The notes under the pieces were generated by a model that was not told where the DNA came from, searched no databases, and was given only the letters and a program-made list of their open reading frames with translations. Below, one piece after another: positions 15,633 through 24,691 of a stretch of DNA of 64,000 bases. The stretch spans positions 1 through 64,000 of the forward strand of contig CAJTJP010000006.1 of NCBI GenBank assembly GCA_910576855.1. Direction: 5' to 3'. The position numbers and the translations under genes are program-made. Every line of letters starts with the position of its first letter. Within the stretch, counting starts at the first letter, position 1. Source of the DNA: Erysipelotrichales bacterium. Lineage in GTDB: Bacteria > Bacillota_I > Bacilli_A > Erysipelotrichales > Erysipelotrichaceae.

Positions 15633-15930
15633 ACACAAATAAATACGTTTTAAATCATTATTTAAAGGGTTTGTATTATTTTTTTATTATATTTATTAAT
15701 TAATACATTTTAATATACCCCCTCTCTTATATACATCCTAAAATCATGTAATACAAAAAAGTATCGATATTTTTTTAATAATTTCAAATTTTTATAAAAT
15801 CACCGGTTCGCTTAGAACAAAATCAGTGTCTAAAACTGAATTAATTAAGCTTGGATTCTTTTCCGTAATGCATGCACAAGCATACTTACATCATTCCTTA
15901 TTTCAATTTACACCCTTCATAACAAGAAAA

Positions 15931-15964
15931 AGAGTGAATCATTTTCAATAACTGAATTCACTCT
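15931..15964 (-). terminator. Terminator of giant surface protein 2
   Basis: AGAGTGAAT (15931-15939) pairs with ATTCACTCT (15956-15964); TTTTCTTG follows on the minus strand. Confidence 0.7.
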
Positions 15965-15985
15965 GTTTTTCCTAAAGGTGTTTAT

Positions 15986-18900
15986 TTACCTTTCATAAGA
16001 TTGTTCCTTTTCTTTTCTCACTCTCACATAACACCAAAACATTGTGATTATATTGATAAGTACCAACATCCACCATAAGAACGGATTAGATGAATCTGAA
16101 GTATCACTGCCTGTCAGTGCTCCGCCCATTGGCTTGCTTGGTTTTGAAATATCATCATCTTTATCATTTAATAATGATAATAATCCGGACATCGTATCGT
16201 ATTTGATACTTCCGTCTACGTTTTTATCAGGCTTCCATTCCGTTAGCTTCAGAATGTTTTTATCTGCCTTACCATCATTATCTGTATCAATATTGATATC
16301 AGGTTGTCCGTCTCCGTCACTGTCGATATTCAAATCAGGGATATTATCATCGTCAATATCAATGTTGATATCTGCTTCCATATCTCCGTCTAAATCCACA
16401 TTGATATCAGGACGACCGTCACCGTCTGAATCAATATTTAAGTATGGTTTCTTATACGGATCGCTGCAGTATTCCAGTCCGTTTACTGTTTTACATACAG
16501 TAGGCTCAAATGGTTCATTTACCGGTCCGATATTCACATCGGGTTTTCCGTCATTGTCGGTATCAACATTATAGTCAGGCTTGCCGTCTAAATCCGTGTC
16601 AATATTTGTATTCGGCTGTCCATCGCCATCCGTATCGATATTTAAGTCGGCCTTACAATCACCGTCGATATCAATATTTACATCTGGCTTACCGTCCCCG
16701 TCAGAATCAATATTGATTTCGATGCCGTCTAACGGACATTTTTTGTTTGGTTTTTTATTACCGTCAGGATCGTATTCAGTGCCATCAGGTAATGTTACCG
16801 ATCCGTCAGGGTGAATGATTGCGCCGTCCGGTGTTTCGATTTCCGTTCCGTTAGGGAATTCAATCTTACCGCCGTCAGGAACCTCAACACTTCCGTCCGG
16901 CTTTTTCACCGGCTGCTTGCCGTCATCATTAGGTAAACCGCATACTTCATCACCTGTAGTCGGTTTTCCATCCGGTCCTACGACACATGAATTATCCTCA
17001 TTGATTTCCTGTTTGTCGTTGCTGATTGCATATCGCAGCAATTCGTCTGTGATAAAGGTTACGAAGCTTCCTTCTAACTGCACCTTGAGCTCTTTAACTT
17101 TATCCTTTGTATCAATTTCATAGACGATCGGCTTGGCATCGCTTTTCGCGCCGCCCATCGCATAACCGATGGTTTCCTGTGCTTCTTCATACGGTAAATA
17201 GACCTTAATGCTTCCGTCAGGCTGTATTTTTACATTGCCCTTTTGAAGCCATACATCATATACAGTAATCGGTTTTCTAGGTAACGGTGGAATATCATCC
17301 GCATGATCGGTAATATCATCGACAATCAAGATTACACTCGGATCAAAGTCTGTATCGCCTTGACCTTCTACCTTAGCGCTCTTATCATCGGTTTCTACAA
17401 CCTTTTTTCTTAAGCTGTTCCACTTGTCTAAGGCATCCTCTATCCAGTCCTCGATATCCTTCTTTTCTGTTTCATCGATCTTGTCCTTGATTTCATCTAA
17501 TTCATCTATGATTTGATCGATAATATCTTTAGATTCATCACTGCCGTCAATCTCTGTTTCAATATCAGGCAACGGAACGATTTTAAATGTAATCGTAATA
17601 TCATTTCCTGCATTGTCTATCGCATAGACCTCATATTCACCGACACTGCTGATTCTTTCATCAACATTATTTTGAATTGTTCCTGCCATAGCTCCGTCAA
17701 GCTTATATTCGCTGTACGATAAACCGCTGTAGTCATCGGTGACCTTTACAAATCTCGGCAGATAATAGAATTTATATTCACTCTTATCCTTTACACCGGT
17801 TATCGTTGGTGCTTTGCGATCGATCATGATTCCTTCATCACTGCTTAAGTCACTGCAGTTTCCTGCTTTGTCACATGCCTTTGCCTGTAACGTAAGCTCT
17901 ACATCATTTTGATATGTCACTATACCGCTTGTGCTTTGTTTCTTATTTGTACCGCTCTTACTTGTTTCCGTGTATTCGTAGTAATCAAGCCCGCTTGTCG
18001 CATCACTGCTTGTCATTGTTACTTCCGCAGCTTGATTCATCCAGTTGCCGAAGCTTAATGCGTTGATGAATCTTGCGATTGCACTCTTATTGATTTCTTT
18101 CATCGATAATGTCGGCACATCAGGCGGTGTTTGATCGATCTTTAATTGATAACGTATTGCCTTTGCGATCAAGCCTGTACTTGAATTTCTTAAGTAGAAA
18201 TCAGTCGGATAGTCACCGTCTGTACTGTAGACTAACGGAGTAGTTTGGAAATTAATTCCATCATTACTGATTTCATCATAACCATTCTTACCTGTAGCCG
18301 ATATTTCAACATCACTGATATACCAGTTATTCTTTCCTTTGGTTCCGGTTACCTTATAGTATCCTTCACCGTTATTCGGTAAACTGTTACTGTTGATTAT
18401 CAATGTTCCCTCTTGATATTCAAATTCATAATTCGGATTGGATAAGCCGCTTGCCTGTATACCGTCTGTATATCTGCCCGGGACTTGATTATTAGGATAC
18501 TTACTTGTGATAGTAAGTGTTCCTATATTATCACCTGTAACAGGCTGAGGATTAAAGGTAGCACCATTATCTTTAAATGCCTGACCTACTGTTTTCGTCA
18601 CATCCTTTGGTTTCACGATGGTCTTACGTTTATTGACTGTGATGACCTTAGTAGCTGTAGATTCTTGATAGCTGCTTGTGCCGGCTTTCGTTACTTTTAT
18701 TGTGAATGTACCGACACCGGTAACCGTAACCTTACCGTTACTTAACGCAGCCCCTGTACCGTTATCATTTTCAATCGTCCAAGATACTGCACCGCTTCCT
18801 TGTCCGCCGCTGTAGGAAGGAGTGTAGGTATCACCATACATGAATGAATCATTGCTTGTGATAGAAACAGGTGGATTTTGAGTCGGTAATTGTGATACCG

Positions 18901-21208
18901 TTATTTGTTTCGTAACTGTTTTACTGTTGTAGTTTGTGTTACCCGCAACTGTAGCTTCTAAGGTAAATGTACCACTGCTTAACAGCTTGAATTTATTTCC
19001 GACAATCTGCGCTACACTGTTGCCGTTTGTGATTGTATACGTTTCATTTTCACCGCTGTCATTACCTGAAGTAGTTATCGCTATTTCTTGATTTAATTGA
19101 AACGGATAATTCGCTTGATTTGTTATCTGATAATTGTCTTGATTCTTTTTATTGACTGTAATAGAAACTGTTTTCGTAAATGCCATATCATTACCATCAG
19201 TACCCGAAACAGTCACGTTATAGGTTCCTGCGTCTAAATCAGTACCTTTCACCTTTAAGGCTCCTGTAGTGTCAATACTGAAGTGTGCTTCATCACCGCT
19301 ACTATCTAATTGAATCGTTTTAATATTAGAGGTAGGCTCACCTGCGGGATACGATAGTGTAAATGTACCGATTGTGTTATTTACCTTTGTTGGATTATCA
19401 CCGTAGGTAAGGTTTGAATTAACCAATGAGAAATTTAAAGTCGGTTCAGGATTGTCCTTCACTTCAAATTGATAATTCTGTGTATTGCCGTAAGAATCCG
19501 TCACTGTTAAGGTATAGGTGCCTATTGTCAAGGTTTGTCCGTTATAATCACTTGTGTTTCCCGATGAATCAGTGATTGTAGCAGTGTAACTATTCCATGT
19601 GGTTTGATCATTAGGTACTGCTAAAGAGATAGTTTCAAACTTTTTAATTTTATTGATTTCAGAAGCTGAATAATCCTTTAGCTGCGGGTTCTCTTTATAT
19701 AAATCAATAATGATTTGTGATTCAGTCTCTGTATTTGAAACAGTATATTGTCGATATATACGATGATTGCCTGCTCTAACATTAGCTTTATTATCTACAA
19801 ACTCAGCACAGTTTATAGTCTCGGATGTAAGTAAATCTTCAATTGCACAAGTAAATGGTTTATTATCCGGAAGGGTTATTTTTAATTCTAAATCATCATT
19901 ATATTTTTCTTTATTAATATAAGCAGACTGATCTTTTTTTGTTGCGCTTATTTTTAATGGATTCTTTACTATTTGTTTTTCTCCATCAATGTAAATTTCA
20001 CCATTTTCTAACAGAAAAAATCGTGAAGCACTTGGACTTCCTCCACCTTTTACATATCCTTTTTTAAACGGTATGCCTATTGCGATCTCTCCCATTGAAT
20101 TATCTGTTAAAGGTTTATGCCTTGTGTCGTAATAACGTCCGTCAGCTACAAATCCAACTATATCTGATGCGCCTTGCAGGTAACAGACATTAGAAAACTG
20201 AGAAATATTTGATACAGTAAAGCCTTTGACCGTTTTTACGTTCTTAGATGTAGGTGAATAGCTACCGATGTAGTAAGCATTCACTTCATTACCATTCTTT
20301 TGAACAGCTACCAATCCTGAATAAGGAGGGGTAGAATAAGAAAAACTTCCCTCAGCATCAATATCTAATATATTTGTCAAATAATCTGTACCATTTTCAG
20401 AATATATTTGTACAGGTTCTAGCTGATTTGAAAGCATCTCTTTACCATCAGAAACATAGGCTCCCCAACCGTATAGCGTGCCATCTTTTTTTAGTGCATA
20501 GGTAGCCAGTGTTCCAGGAGCAGTCTCTGTACCAGCACTGCTTGCGATTTTTTTGACACCAGTAAGTGGCAATTTTATAAATGTTGTACTTGAATCTGTA
20601 GTTCCATTTCCGAATTGACCTTTTGAATTATCCCCACTAGCGTAGACATCTCCACTTGCAGTAATGAGATATGTTGTTTCAAATGAACAATGTACAGATA
20701 CAATATCAGAAATACCGGTTGTAATAGGAACTGCGTATTCCACATAATCTGATGATATCGTACCATTTCCAAATTGTCCATAATCATTATAACCCCAAGC
20801 ATATAACTGCCCGCCAGTAGTTAAAACTACCCCACTAGGCTTAGATATTCGACTTGAAGGGGGTGGAGGGGTATAATCAGTACTCCAACCTGCTACTGCC
20901 AATACATTTTCTATTGCTTCTCCATTTTGATCCGTAAGTAAGTGAAATTTCACTAATGGTTTGTTAGCGGTGCTGCTATCCTTCCTATAATCGCTATCAC
21001 CTGCATAAAATAAATGTCCATCTTCACTTATCGCATAATAAACACCAATGGGAGAATTTCTCGTTTTATTATCAAATCTATAGATATCTTTAAATTTTAT
21101 TTCATCATCTTCTTCTGCCGCATTCATAATATCAGAAGTACTGCTTATAATAGGTATACTAATAATAAAAGCAAATAAAATACTGACTATAATTCCTATC
21201 CTTTTCAT
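15986..21208 (-). CDS. Giant RCC1-propeller surface protein 2
   Basis: 1,740 residues. Signal peptide (1-30, MKRIGIIVSILFAFIISIP), RCC1-like repeats (about 40-430: GGQLYAWGYNDYGQFGNG, GDVYASGDNSKGQFGNG), then the same series of Ig/cadherin-like, MBG and Ig-like domains, acidic linker, P-D-G repeats (DTPDGAIIHPDGS type) and an expanded array of DGDGKPD calcium-binding repeats as giant protein 1. The C terminus is GGALTGSDTS, a FLWWMLVLI membrane segment and a basic tail. From about residue 560 on it is nearly identical to protein 1, whereas the propeller differs, suggesting recombination or selection on the exposed head. The ECF sigma gene copy 2 (21475-22464) is immediately upstream. Presumed calcium-stabilised wall-attached adhesin; ligand unknown. 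Confidence 0.85.
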   Translation of the reverse strand: MKRIGIIVSILFAFIISIPIISSTSDIMNAAEEDDEIKFKDIYRFDNKTRNSPIGVYYAISEDGHLFYAGDSDYRKDSSTANKPLVKFHLLTDQNGEAIENVLAVAGWSTDYTPPPPSSRISKPSGVVLTTGGQLYAWGYNDYGQFGNGTISSDYVEYAVPITTGISDIVSVHCSFETTYLITASGDVYASGDNSKGQFGNGTTDSSTTFIKLPLTGVKKIASSAGTETAPGTLATYALKKDGTLYGWGAYVSDGKEMLSNQLEPVQIYSENGTDYLTNILDIDAEGSFSYSTPPYSGLVAVQKNGNEVNAYYIGSYSPTSKNVKTVKGFTVSNISQFSNVCYLQGASDIVGFVADGRYYDTRHKPLTDNSMGEIAIGIPFKKGYVKGGGSPSASRFFLLENGEIYIDGEKQIVKNPLKISATKKDQSAYINKEKYNDDLELKITLPDNKPFTCAIEDLLTSETINCAEFVDNKANVRAGNHRIYRQYTVSNTETESQIIIDLYKENPQLKDYSASEINKIKKFETISLAVPNDQTTWNSYTATITDSSGNTSDYNGQTLTIGTYTLTVTDSYGNTQNYQFEVKDNPEPTLNFSLVNSNLTYGDNPTKVNNTIGTFTLSYPAGEPTSNIKTIQLDSSGDEAHFSIDTTGALKVKGTDLDAGTYNVTVSGTDGNDMAFTKTVSITVNKKNQDNYQITNQANYPFQLNQEIAITTSGNDSGENETYTITNGNSVAQIVGNKFKLLSSGTFTLEATVAGNTNYNSKTVTKQITVSQLPTQNPPVSITSNDSFMYGDTYTPSYSGGQGSGAVSWTIENDNGTGAALSNGKVTVTGVGTFTIKVTKAGTSSYQESTATKVITVNKRKTIVKPKDVTKTVGQAFKDNGATFNPQPVTGDNIGTLTITSKYPNNQVPGRYTDGIQASGLSNPNYEFEYQEGTLIINSNSLPNNGEGYYKVTGTKGKNNWYISDVEISATGKNGYDEISNDGINFQTTPLVYSTDGDYPTDFYLRNSSTGLIAKAIRYQLKIDQTPPDVPTLSMKEINKSAIARFINALSFGNWMNQAAEVTMTSSDATSGLDYYEYTETSKSGTNKKQSTSGIVTYQNDVELTLQAKACDKAGNCSDLSSDEGIMIDRKAPTITGVKDKSEYKFYYLPRFVKVTDDYSGLSYSEYKLDGAMAGTIQNNVDERISSVGEYEVYAIDNAGNDITITFKIVPLPDIETEIDGSDESKDIIDQIIDELDEIKDKIDETEKKDIEDWIEDALDKWNSLRKKVVETDDKSAKVEGQGDTDFDPSVILIVDDITDHADDIPPLPRKPITVYDVWLQKGNVKIQPDGSIKVYLPYEEAQETIGYAMGGAKSDAKPIVYEIDTKDKVKELKVQLEGSFVTFITDELLRYAISNDKQEINEDNSCVVGPDGKPTTGDEVCGLPNDDGKQPVKKPDGSVEVPDGGKIEFPNGTEIETPDGAIIHPDGSVTLPDGTEYDPDGNKKPNKKCPLDGIEINIDSDGDGKPDVNIDIDGDCKADLNIDTDGDGQPNTNIDTDLDGKPDYNVDTDNDGKPDVNIGPVNEPFEPTVCKTVNGLEYCSDPYKKPYLNIDSDGDGRPDINVDLDGDMEADINIDIDDDNIPDLNIDSDGDGQPDINIDTDNDGKADKNILKLTEWKPDKNVDGSIKYDTMSGLLSLLNDKDDDISKPSKPMGGALTGSDTSDSSNPFLWWMLVLINIITMFWCYVRVRKEKEQSYER

Positions 21209-21474
21209 ACTTTCTACTCATTCCTTTCTATCTATAAATTAAAATATTTGAAATGAAATATTTTAATAAATACCTATTAAACCTACAAATAAAGTCATGA
21301 AATGAGATTGTTAAAGAAACAACAATCCCTTATAGCCAAAATCTGTAAGTATTCCCCTGGTTTTTCGTATAAGAAAAACTCCTTGTACTTTTATGCAAAT
21401 TGGCATAAATGCACATATAGGAACAGCTTTTGTTTTATTTAGATTGGTTTAATTTTAAAAAAAATGAAAAAATT
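21209..21474. other. Sigma 2 / giant 2 intergenic region
   Basis: Contains GTTTTTC/GAAAAAC (21360-21379) and, on the minus strand, TACAAGGAGT (21387-21378), which resembles TACAAGGTGT upstream of giant protein 3 (57139-57130). This may be part of a sigma-specific promoter, but the evidence is thin. Confidence 0.3.
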
Positions 21475-22464
21475 TTATTTCTCATAAGCTTTCAGCCATT
21501 GATTCTTAATCAAAAGCTGATAATAAGGACTTTGAACTCTTTTCAATTCATCAACGACAGCTTTTACTTCAGCCTTTTCCGCACTTGTTTTTTTCAATAC
21601 ATGAGCTTCATCGGGAGCCCACTTCATCAATGTAAAATAAGCTTCCTTGGCATTTTCAATCGGTTCTTCTTGATAATTCACCGGTCTGAATATATTATAA
21701 TCAACGCTTTCTTCCTGTGTTTGAGATTCCTGTTGGATATAAGGGAGTGTTTGTGCTACTGCAGCAGTGCTTACGATTACCATACTTGTCATAGATGCAA
21801 ATAAAAGCTTTTGTGATAATGAGCTGTATCTGAAATAATCCTTGATTTTAAACAGAAGTGCAAATGCACCCATTGGCATCAATGTATCGGTATGCAGAAT
21901 CAGCTTCCTGTTTTCCGCCTTCTCAAATTCCTTGATTTGCTTCTGCAGCGCTTTTTTTGCCTCAAAGATTCTGCTTTTGACTGTTCCTTCCGGTAAATTC
22001 AAAAGCTGTGCGATTTCACTGCTTGTATATTGTTCATAATACATAAGCTGAATCACCTCTTTTTGCTTCGCAGTCAGCTTATCAATCATCGCTCTTATGA
22101 TTTCCTTGTCATCTAATAAATAAGTGTCGTTTACCTTTTTCGCTTGATCGCTGTGATCCACATGATATTGCAGACTGTCCTGCTCAATCGCCGTTTCCTT
22201 CTGCTTGGATAAGATACGATGAAATTTGCTGTAGATGATTCGATTCAGCCAAAGCGGAAAAGCTTCGGGGCTCTGCAGCTTATCGATGCTTTGAAAAACC
22301 TGAAGAAAGGTCTCCTGTGTTATATCCTTCGCATCTGCTTCATTATGGGACAGCTTCAAGGCATAGCTGTAGACATGCTGATAACAAATATCATACAATG
22401 CTTGAAAGGCAGTCTGATCTCCCTGCTGTACCTCTTGAATAAGCTTTGGATCGATTGATTCCAT
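21475..22464 (-). CDS. ECF sigma factor with C-terminal membrane and outside domain, copy 2
   Basis: About 329 residues; ATG at 22464 chosen (AGAGGAG 8 nt upstream) over an in-frame GTG three codons earlier. Sigma-2 (about 5-80, E-A-D-A-K-D-I-T-Q-E-T-F) and sigma-4 (125-185, LPEGTVKSRIFEAKKALQK) are complete. A membrane segment at about 218-240 (LLFASMTSMVIVSTAAVAQ) leads to about 90 outside residues ending in the shared domain (KEAYFTLMKWA ... SPYYQLLIKNQW). The gene has its own vegetative promoter and precedes giant protein 2, repeating the arrangement at 12.7 kb and 57.2 kb. Release of the sigma domain by proteolysis, or membrane sequestration by the outside domain, is inference. Confidence 0.8.
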   Translation of the reverse strand: MESIDPKLIQEVQQGDQTAFQALYDICYQHVYSYALKLSHNEADAKDITQETFLQVFQSIDKLQSPEAFPLWLNRIIYSKFHRILSKQKETAIEQDSLQYHVDHSDQAKKVNDTYLLDDKEIIRAMIDKLTAKQKEVIQLMYYEQYTSSEIAQLLNLPEGTVKSRIFEAKKALQKQIKEFEKAENRKLILHTDTLMPMGAFALLFKIKDYFRYSSLSQKLLFASMTSMVIVSTAAVAQTLPYIQQESQTQEESVDYNIFRPVNYQEEPIENAKEAYFTLMKWAPDEAHVLKKTSAEKAEVKAVVDELKRVQSPYYQLLIKNQWLKAYEK

Positions 22465-22512
22465 CACTCTCACTCCTCTCTTTTTGCAAAGATTTGCTTT
22501 CTCTTATTTGTC

Positions 22513-22541
22513 ATTATAAATAAAAGTTGATGAATTGTAAA
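22513..22541 (-). promoter_or_regulatory. Sigma-A promoter of ECF sigma copy 2
   Basis: TTTACA (22541-22536), 17 bp, TATAAT (22518-22513), minus strand. The DNA from 22542 to 22843 is AT-rich with no gene seen. Confidence 0.7.
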
Positions 22542-22843
22542 TATTGAATCTTAAATTCCAAAATTTACTACAATAAAAAATTAATTTCTTTTTGATATGC
22601 AAATTAAGTAAAAAGGCGTAATGAAAGCATAAAAGTGCATTGTTATGTAAAAAATAACAAAAGAAGCAAATTAGACTATTTTTTTATCATTTATTAGATG
22701 AAGCGAAAAAAAGCAAACTTCTTATTAGCCAAAAAAAGAAAAAAATACTTTTTTCATAAATGCAAGTACAGTGATTTTTAACACTGATTGAAGAATCAGA
22801 ACATAAAGCATTTTACAATGAGCAAAGATAATAAAAAAAATTG

Positions 22844-22872
22844 TTGACATAGTATATGTGCTGTGGTATTAT
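22844..22872 (+). promoter_or_regulatory. Promoter of the tRNA pair
   Basis: TTGACA (22844-22849), 17 bp, TATTAT (22867-22872), 20 nt before tRNA-Ile. Confidence 0.8.
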
Positions 22873-22892
22873 TATTAAGCATTCGATGAAAC

Positions 22893-22969
<77 letters not shown>

Positions 22970-22986
22970 TCGAATTAAATATACAT

Positions 22987-23062
22987 GGGCTGTTAGCTCA
23001 GCTGGGAGAGCACCTGTTTTGCACGCAGGGGGTCAGCGGTTCGATTCCGCTACGGTCCACCA
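22987..23062 (+). tRNA. tRNA-Ala (TGC)
   Basis: 76 nt including CCA, anticodon loop TTTGCAC (TGC), T-loop TTCGATT. The acceptor stem GGGCTGT/ACGGTCC contains G-U pairs. It follows tRNA-Ile by 17 nt and is followed by a terminator. Confidence 0.95.
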
Positions 23063-23073
23063 TGTTAAAGATA

Positions 23074-23099
23074 AATCTCACTTCGGTGAGATTTTTTTT
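23074..23099 (+). terminator. Terminator of the tRNA operon
   Basis: AATCTCAC-TTCG-GTGAGATT plus seven T. The same hairpin recurs at 30751-30775. Confidence 0.9.
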
Positions 23100-23198
23100 A
23101 CATTTCTTCTTTGTTATAGACCCTTTTGATAACCCGAGTTTTAATTTTTCCAATGCTTTATTCCTGCTGAGCAGATGTTATATTATGGCTCAAATGAG

Positions 23199-23265
23199 TT
23201 TTGCTAATTTTTCGATTAGCAAAATCCATTCTAGACATCGATTATTTGCTAATTCGCTTGCTAAT
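23199..23265 (+). promoter_or_regulatory. Repeated TTTGCTAA motifs, candidate operator
   Basis: TTTTGCTAA (23199-23207) and TTAGCAAAA (23216-23224) form a perfect inverted repeat; TTTGCTAAT (23245-23253) and CTTGCTAAT (23257-23265) follow as direct copies. They end 8 bp upstream of the -35 box of the lipoprotein promoter. The binding protein is unknown. Confidence 0.5.
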
Positions 23266-23272
23266 CATTCAA

Positions 23273-23301
23273 TTGCGCGAATAGCATAAGCATGATAAAA
23301 T
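23273..23301 (+). promoter_or_regulatory. Promoter of lipoprotein 1
   Basis: TTGCGC (23273-23278), 17 bp, TAAAAT (23296-23301). Confidence 0.5.
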
Positions 23302-23328
23302 AGTAATAACAAAGTAAAGGAAGAAAAG

Positions 23329-24243
23329 ATGAAAAAAATTAGTGTTTTTATGGCGTGTGCTATGATGCTTTTAGTTGTAGGTTGTTCAAAGGATTTAGAG
23401 GTAACTGTAAAGGATAACCTTGAAGTGGAGTATGGGGATAAGTTAGATCATTCCCTATTGTTTGATAAGGACAATTCTGATGAAGGAATCACTGTAAAAG
23501 AAGTGAAAAACTTCGATGCAAAGAAAACAGGAGAACACGAAATCACAGTGATCTTTACAAACGCTGATGAGAAAACAAAAGAGGAAACATTGAAAGTAAC
23601 TGTAAAGGATACTAAGAAACCTGTTATCAAGTTGAAAAAGGAAAAGCTTGAAATTACTGCAGGGGATAAGTTTGATGCAGCTTCTAATATTGAATCAGTA
23701 AAGGATCCGGTTGACGGAGATATTAAAAAGAGTGAGGATAAGAAGCTGACAAAGAATGGTTATATCATTTCAAGTGATGTGAATGCCAAGAAGGCAGGCA
23801 GCTATACTGTGAAAGTAACTGCCTATGATGTGAACGGTAATAAGTCTGAAAGCAGCTATAAAGTAACAGTAAAGAAAAAGCCGCGGGAGACTCCTGCACA
23901 AAATAACAATCAATCAAGCGGAAACAGCTATTCCAATAATCAAGGAATCTATACTAAGCCAGCTACCGGGAATACAGGTTCAAACAAGAAACCTACTCAA
24001 TCAAAGCCTCAGACTTGTAAGGCAGGAGTAATTCGTCCTAATTCTATAGGAAATTCAGGAAAAATATTCAATAGTGAACAAGAAGCAATTGATTATGGCA
24101 ATAAAATTGATAATGAAAATTCTAATATAATAGGATTTGGTTATTCTCAAGTTTTTGATTATTGCGGCAATGTAATGAATAAATGGACGGTCAGTTTTGG
24201 CTATGTAGGTGAAATGTGCGATAAATATGGAATTGGCTGTTAA
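23329..24243 (+). CDS. Ig-like repeat lipoprotein 1
   Basis: 304 residues, start after AAAGGAAG. Lipobox LLVVGC at residues 14-19 marks a diacylglyceryl-cysteine anchor. Three short beta-rich domains follow: a strand-rich region with EVEYGDKLD (about 28-95), a DUF5011-like bacterial Ig domain with DTKKPVIKLKKEKLEITAGD (about 95-190), then a Q/N/S/G-rich linker (200-240) and a C-terminal domain with EQEAIDYGNKIDNE and four cysteines, perhaps two disulfides. It is exported and held on the outer face of the membrane. A paralogue of equal layout lies directly downstream (24692-25597). Function is unknown; binding or spacer roles are typical of such domains. Confidence 0.8.
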   Translation: MKKISVFMACAMMLLVVGCSKDLEVTVKDNLEVEYGDKLDHSLLFDKDNSDEGITVKEVKNFDAKKTGEHEITVIFTNADEKTKEETLKVTVKDTKKPVIKLKKEKLEITAGDKFDAASNIESVKDPVDGDIKKSEDKKLTKNGYIISSDVNAKKAGSYTVKVTAYDVNGNKSESSYKVTVKKKPRETPAQNNNQSSGNSYSNNQGIYTKPATGNTGSNKKPTQSKPQTCKAGVIRPNSIGNSGKIFNSEQEAIDYGNKIDNENSNIIGFGYSQVFDYCGNVMNKWTVSFGYVGEMCDKYGIGC

Positions 24244-24278
24244 ATAAACAGAAGCATTTCTTTAAAATAACTTTTTTG

Positions 24279-24306
24279 AGTCGATATATAGATATCGGCT
24301 TTTTTT
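24279..24306 (+). terminator. Terminator of lipoprotein 1
   Basis: AGTCGATAT (24279-24287) pairs over 9 bp with ATATCGGCT (24292-24300), then six T. It is repeated after lipoprotein 2. Confidence 0.8.
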
Positions 24307-24543
24307 ATCCCCATTGATATCCTTCAAAATAAATTGAAAAAAGTTTAAAAATTTTTTGTATTTCTGAAATCGCATATGTATACAAAAAGTAAGGCCACCC
24401 TTAAAAGGAATTCATACCTTACTTTTTTGGTGCCTGAAAGGAGCTGATAACCTTAAATAATTATAAGGTGATTTACATTTAGGGGCTTATACCCCAATAA
24501 AATAAACAAAAGGCAGTATGTTTCACATATATAAGTCCTAATG
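24307..24543 (+). ncRNA. Duplicated structured intergenic element, copy 1
   Basis: Shares its whole length with 25661-25899. It contains a second terminator-like hairpin AAAAAGTAAGG/CCTTACTTTTT (24384-24427), then AAAGGAG, an ACCTT/AAGGT hairpin, a GGGG-CTTATA-CCCC hairpin and TTAGG/CCTAA. The hairpin arms are conserved between copies. A small regulatory RNA or leader is possible; I do not recognise a known class. Confidence 0.4.
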
Positions 24544-24620
24544 ATGAAGTAAGGTTATTGTCGACTTGATGTCAGTCACTTACATATAATTCAAATATGC
24601 TCTATAAATTGTGCAAAACA

Positions 24621-24649
24621 TTGACATGAATTGTTAAGATTGGTATATT
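24621..24649 (+). promoter_or_regulatory. Promoter of lipoprotein 2
   Basis: TTGACA (24621-24626), 17 bp, TATATT (24644-24649). Confidence 0.7.
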
Positions 24650-24691
24650 ATGGGTGTAAACAGATTTACCAATAAATTTGGAGGAAGAATT

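Larger units (their letters stand above)
14118..15660. repeat. Three tandem ~600-bp units, each sRNA plus convergent small ORF
   Basis: Units start at the sRNA -35 boxes 14118, 14716 and 15329 (spacing 598 and 613). Each holds a plus-strand promoter and ~60-nt terminated RNA, a minus-strand small ORF of about 45 codons, and an AT-rich spacer. Sequence identity is high except at the sRNA loop, its match in the ORF and the 3' end of the ORF unit, where differences are coordinated. Confidence 0.9.
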
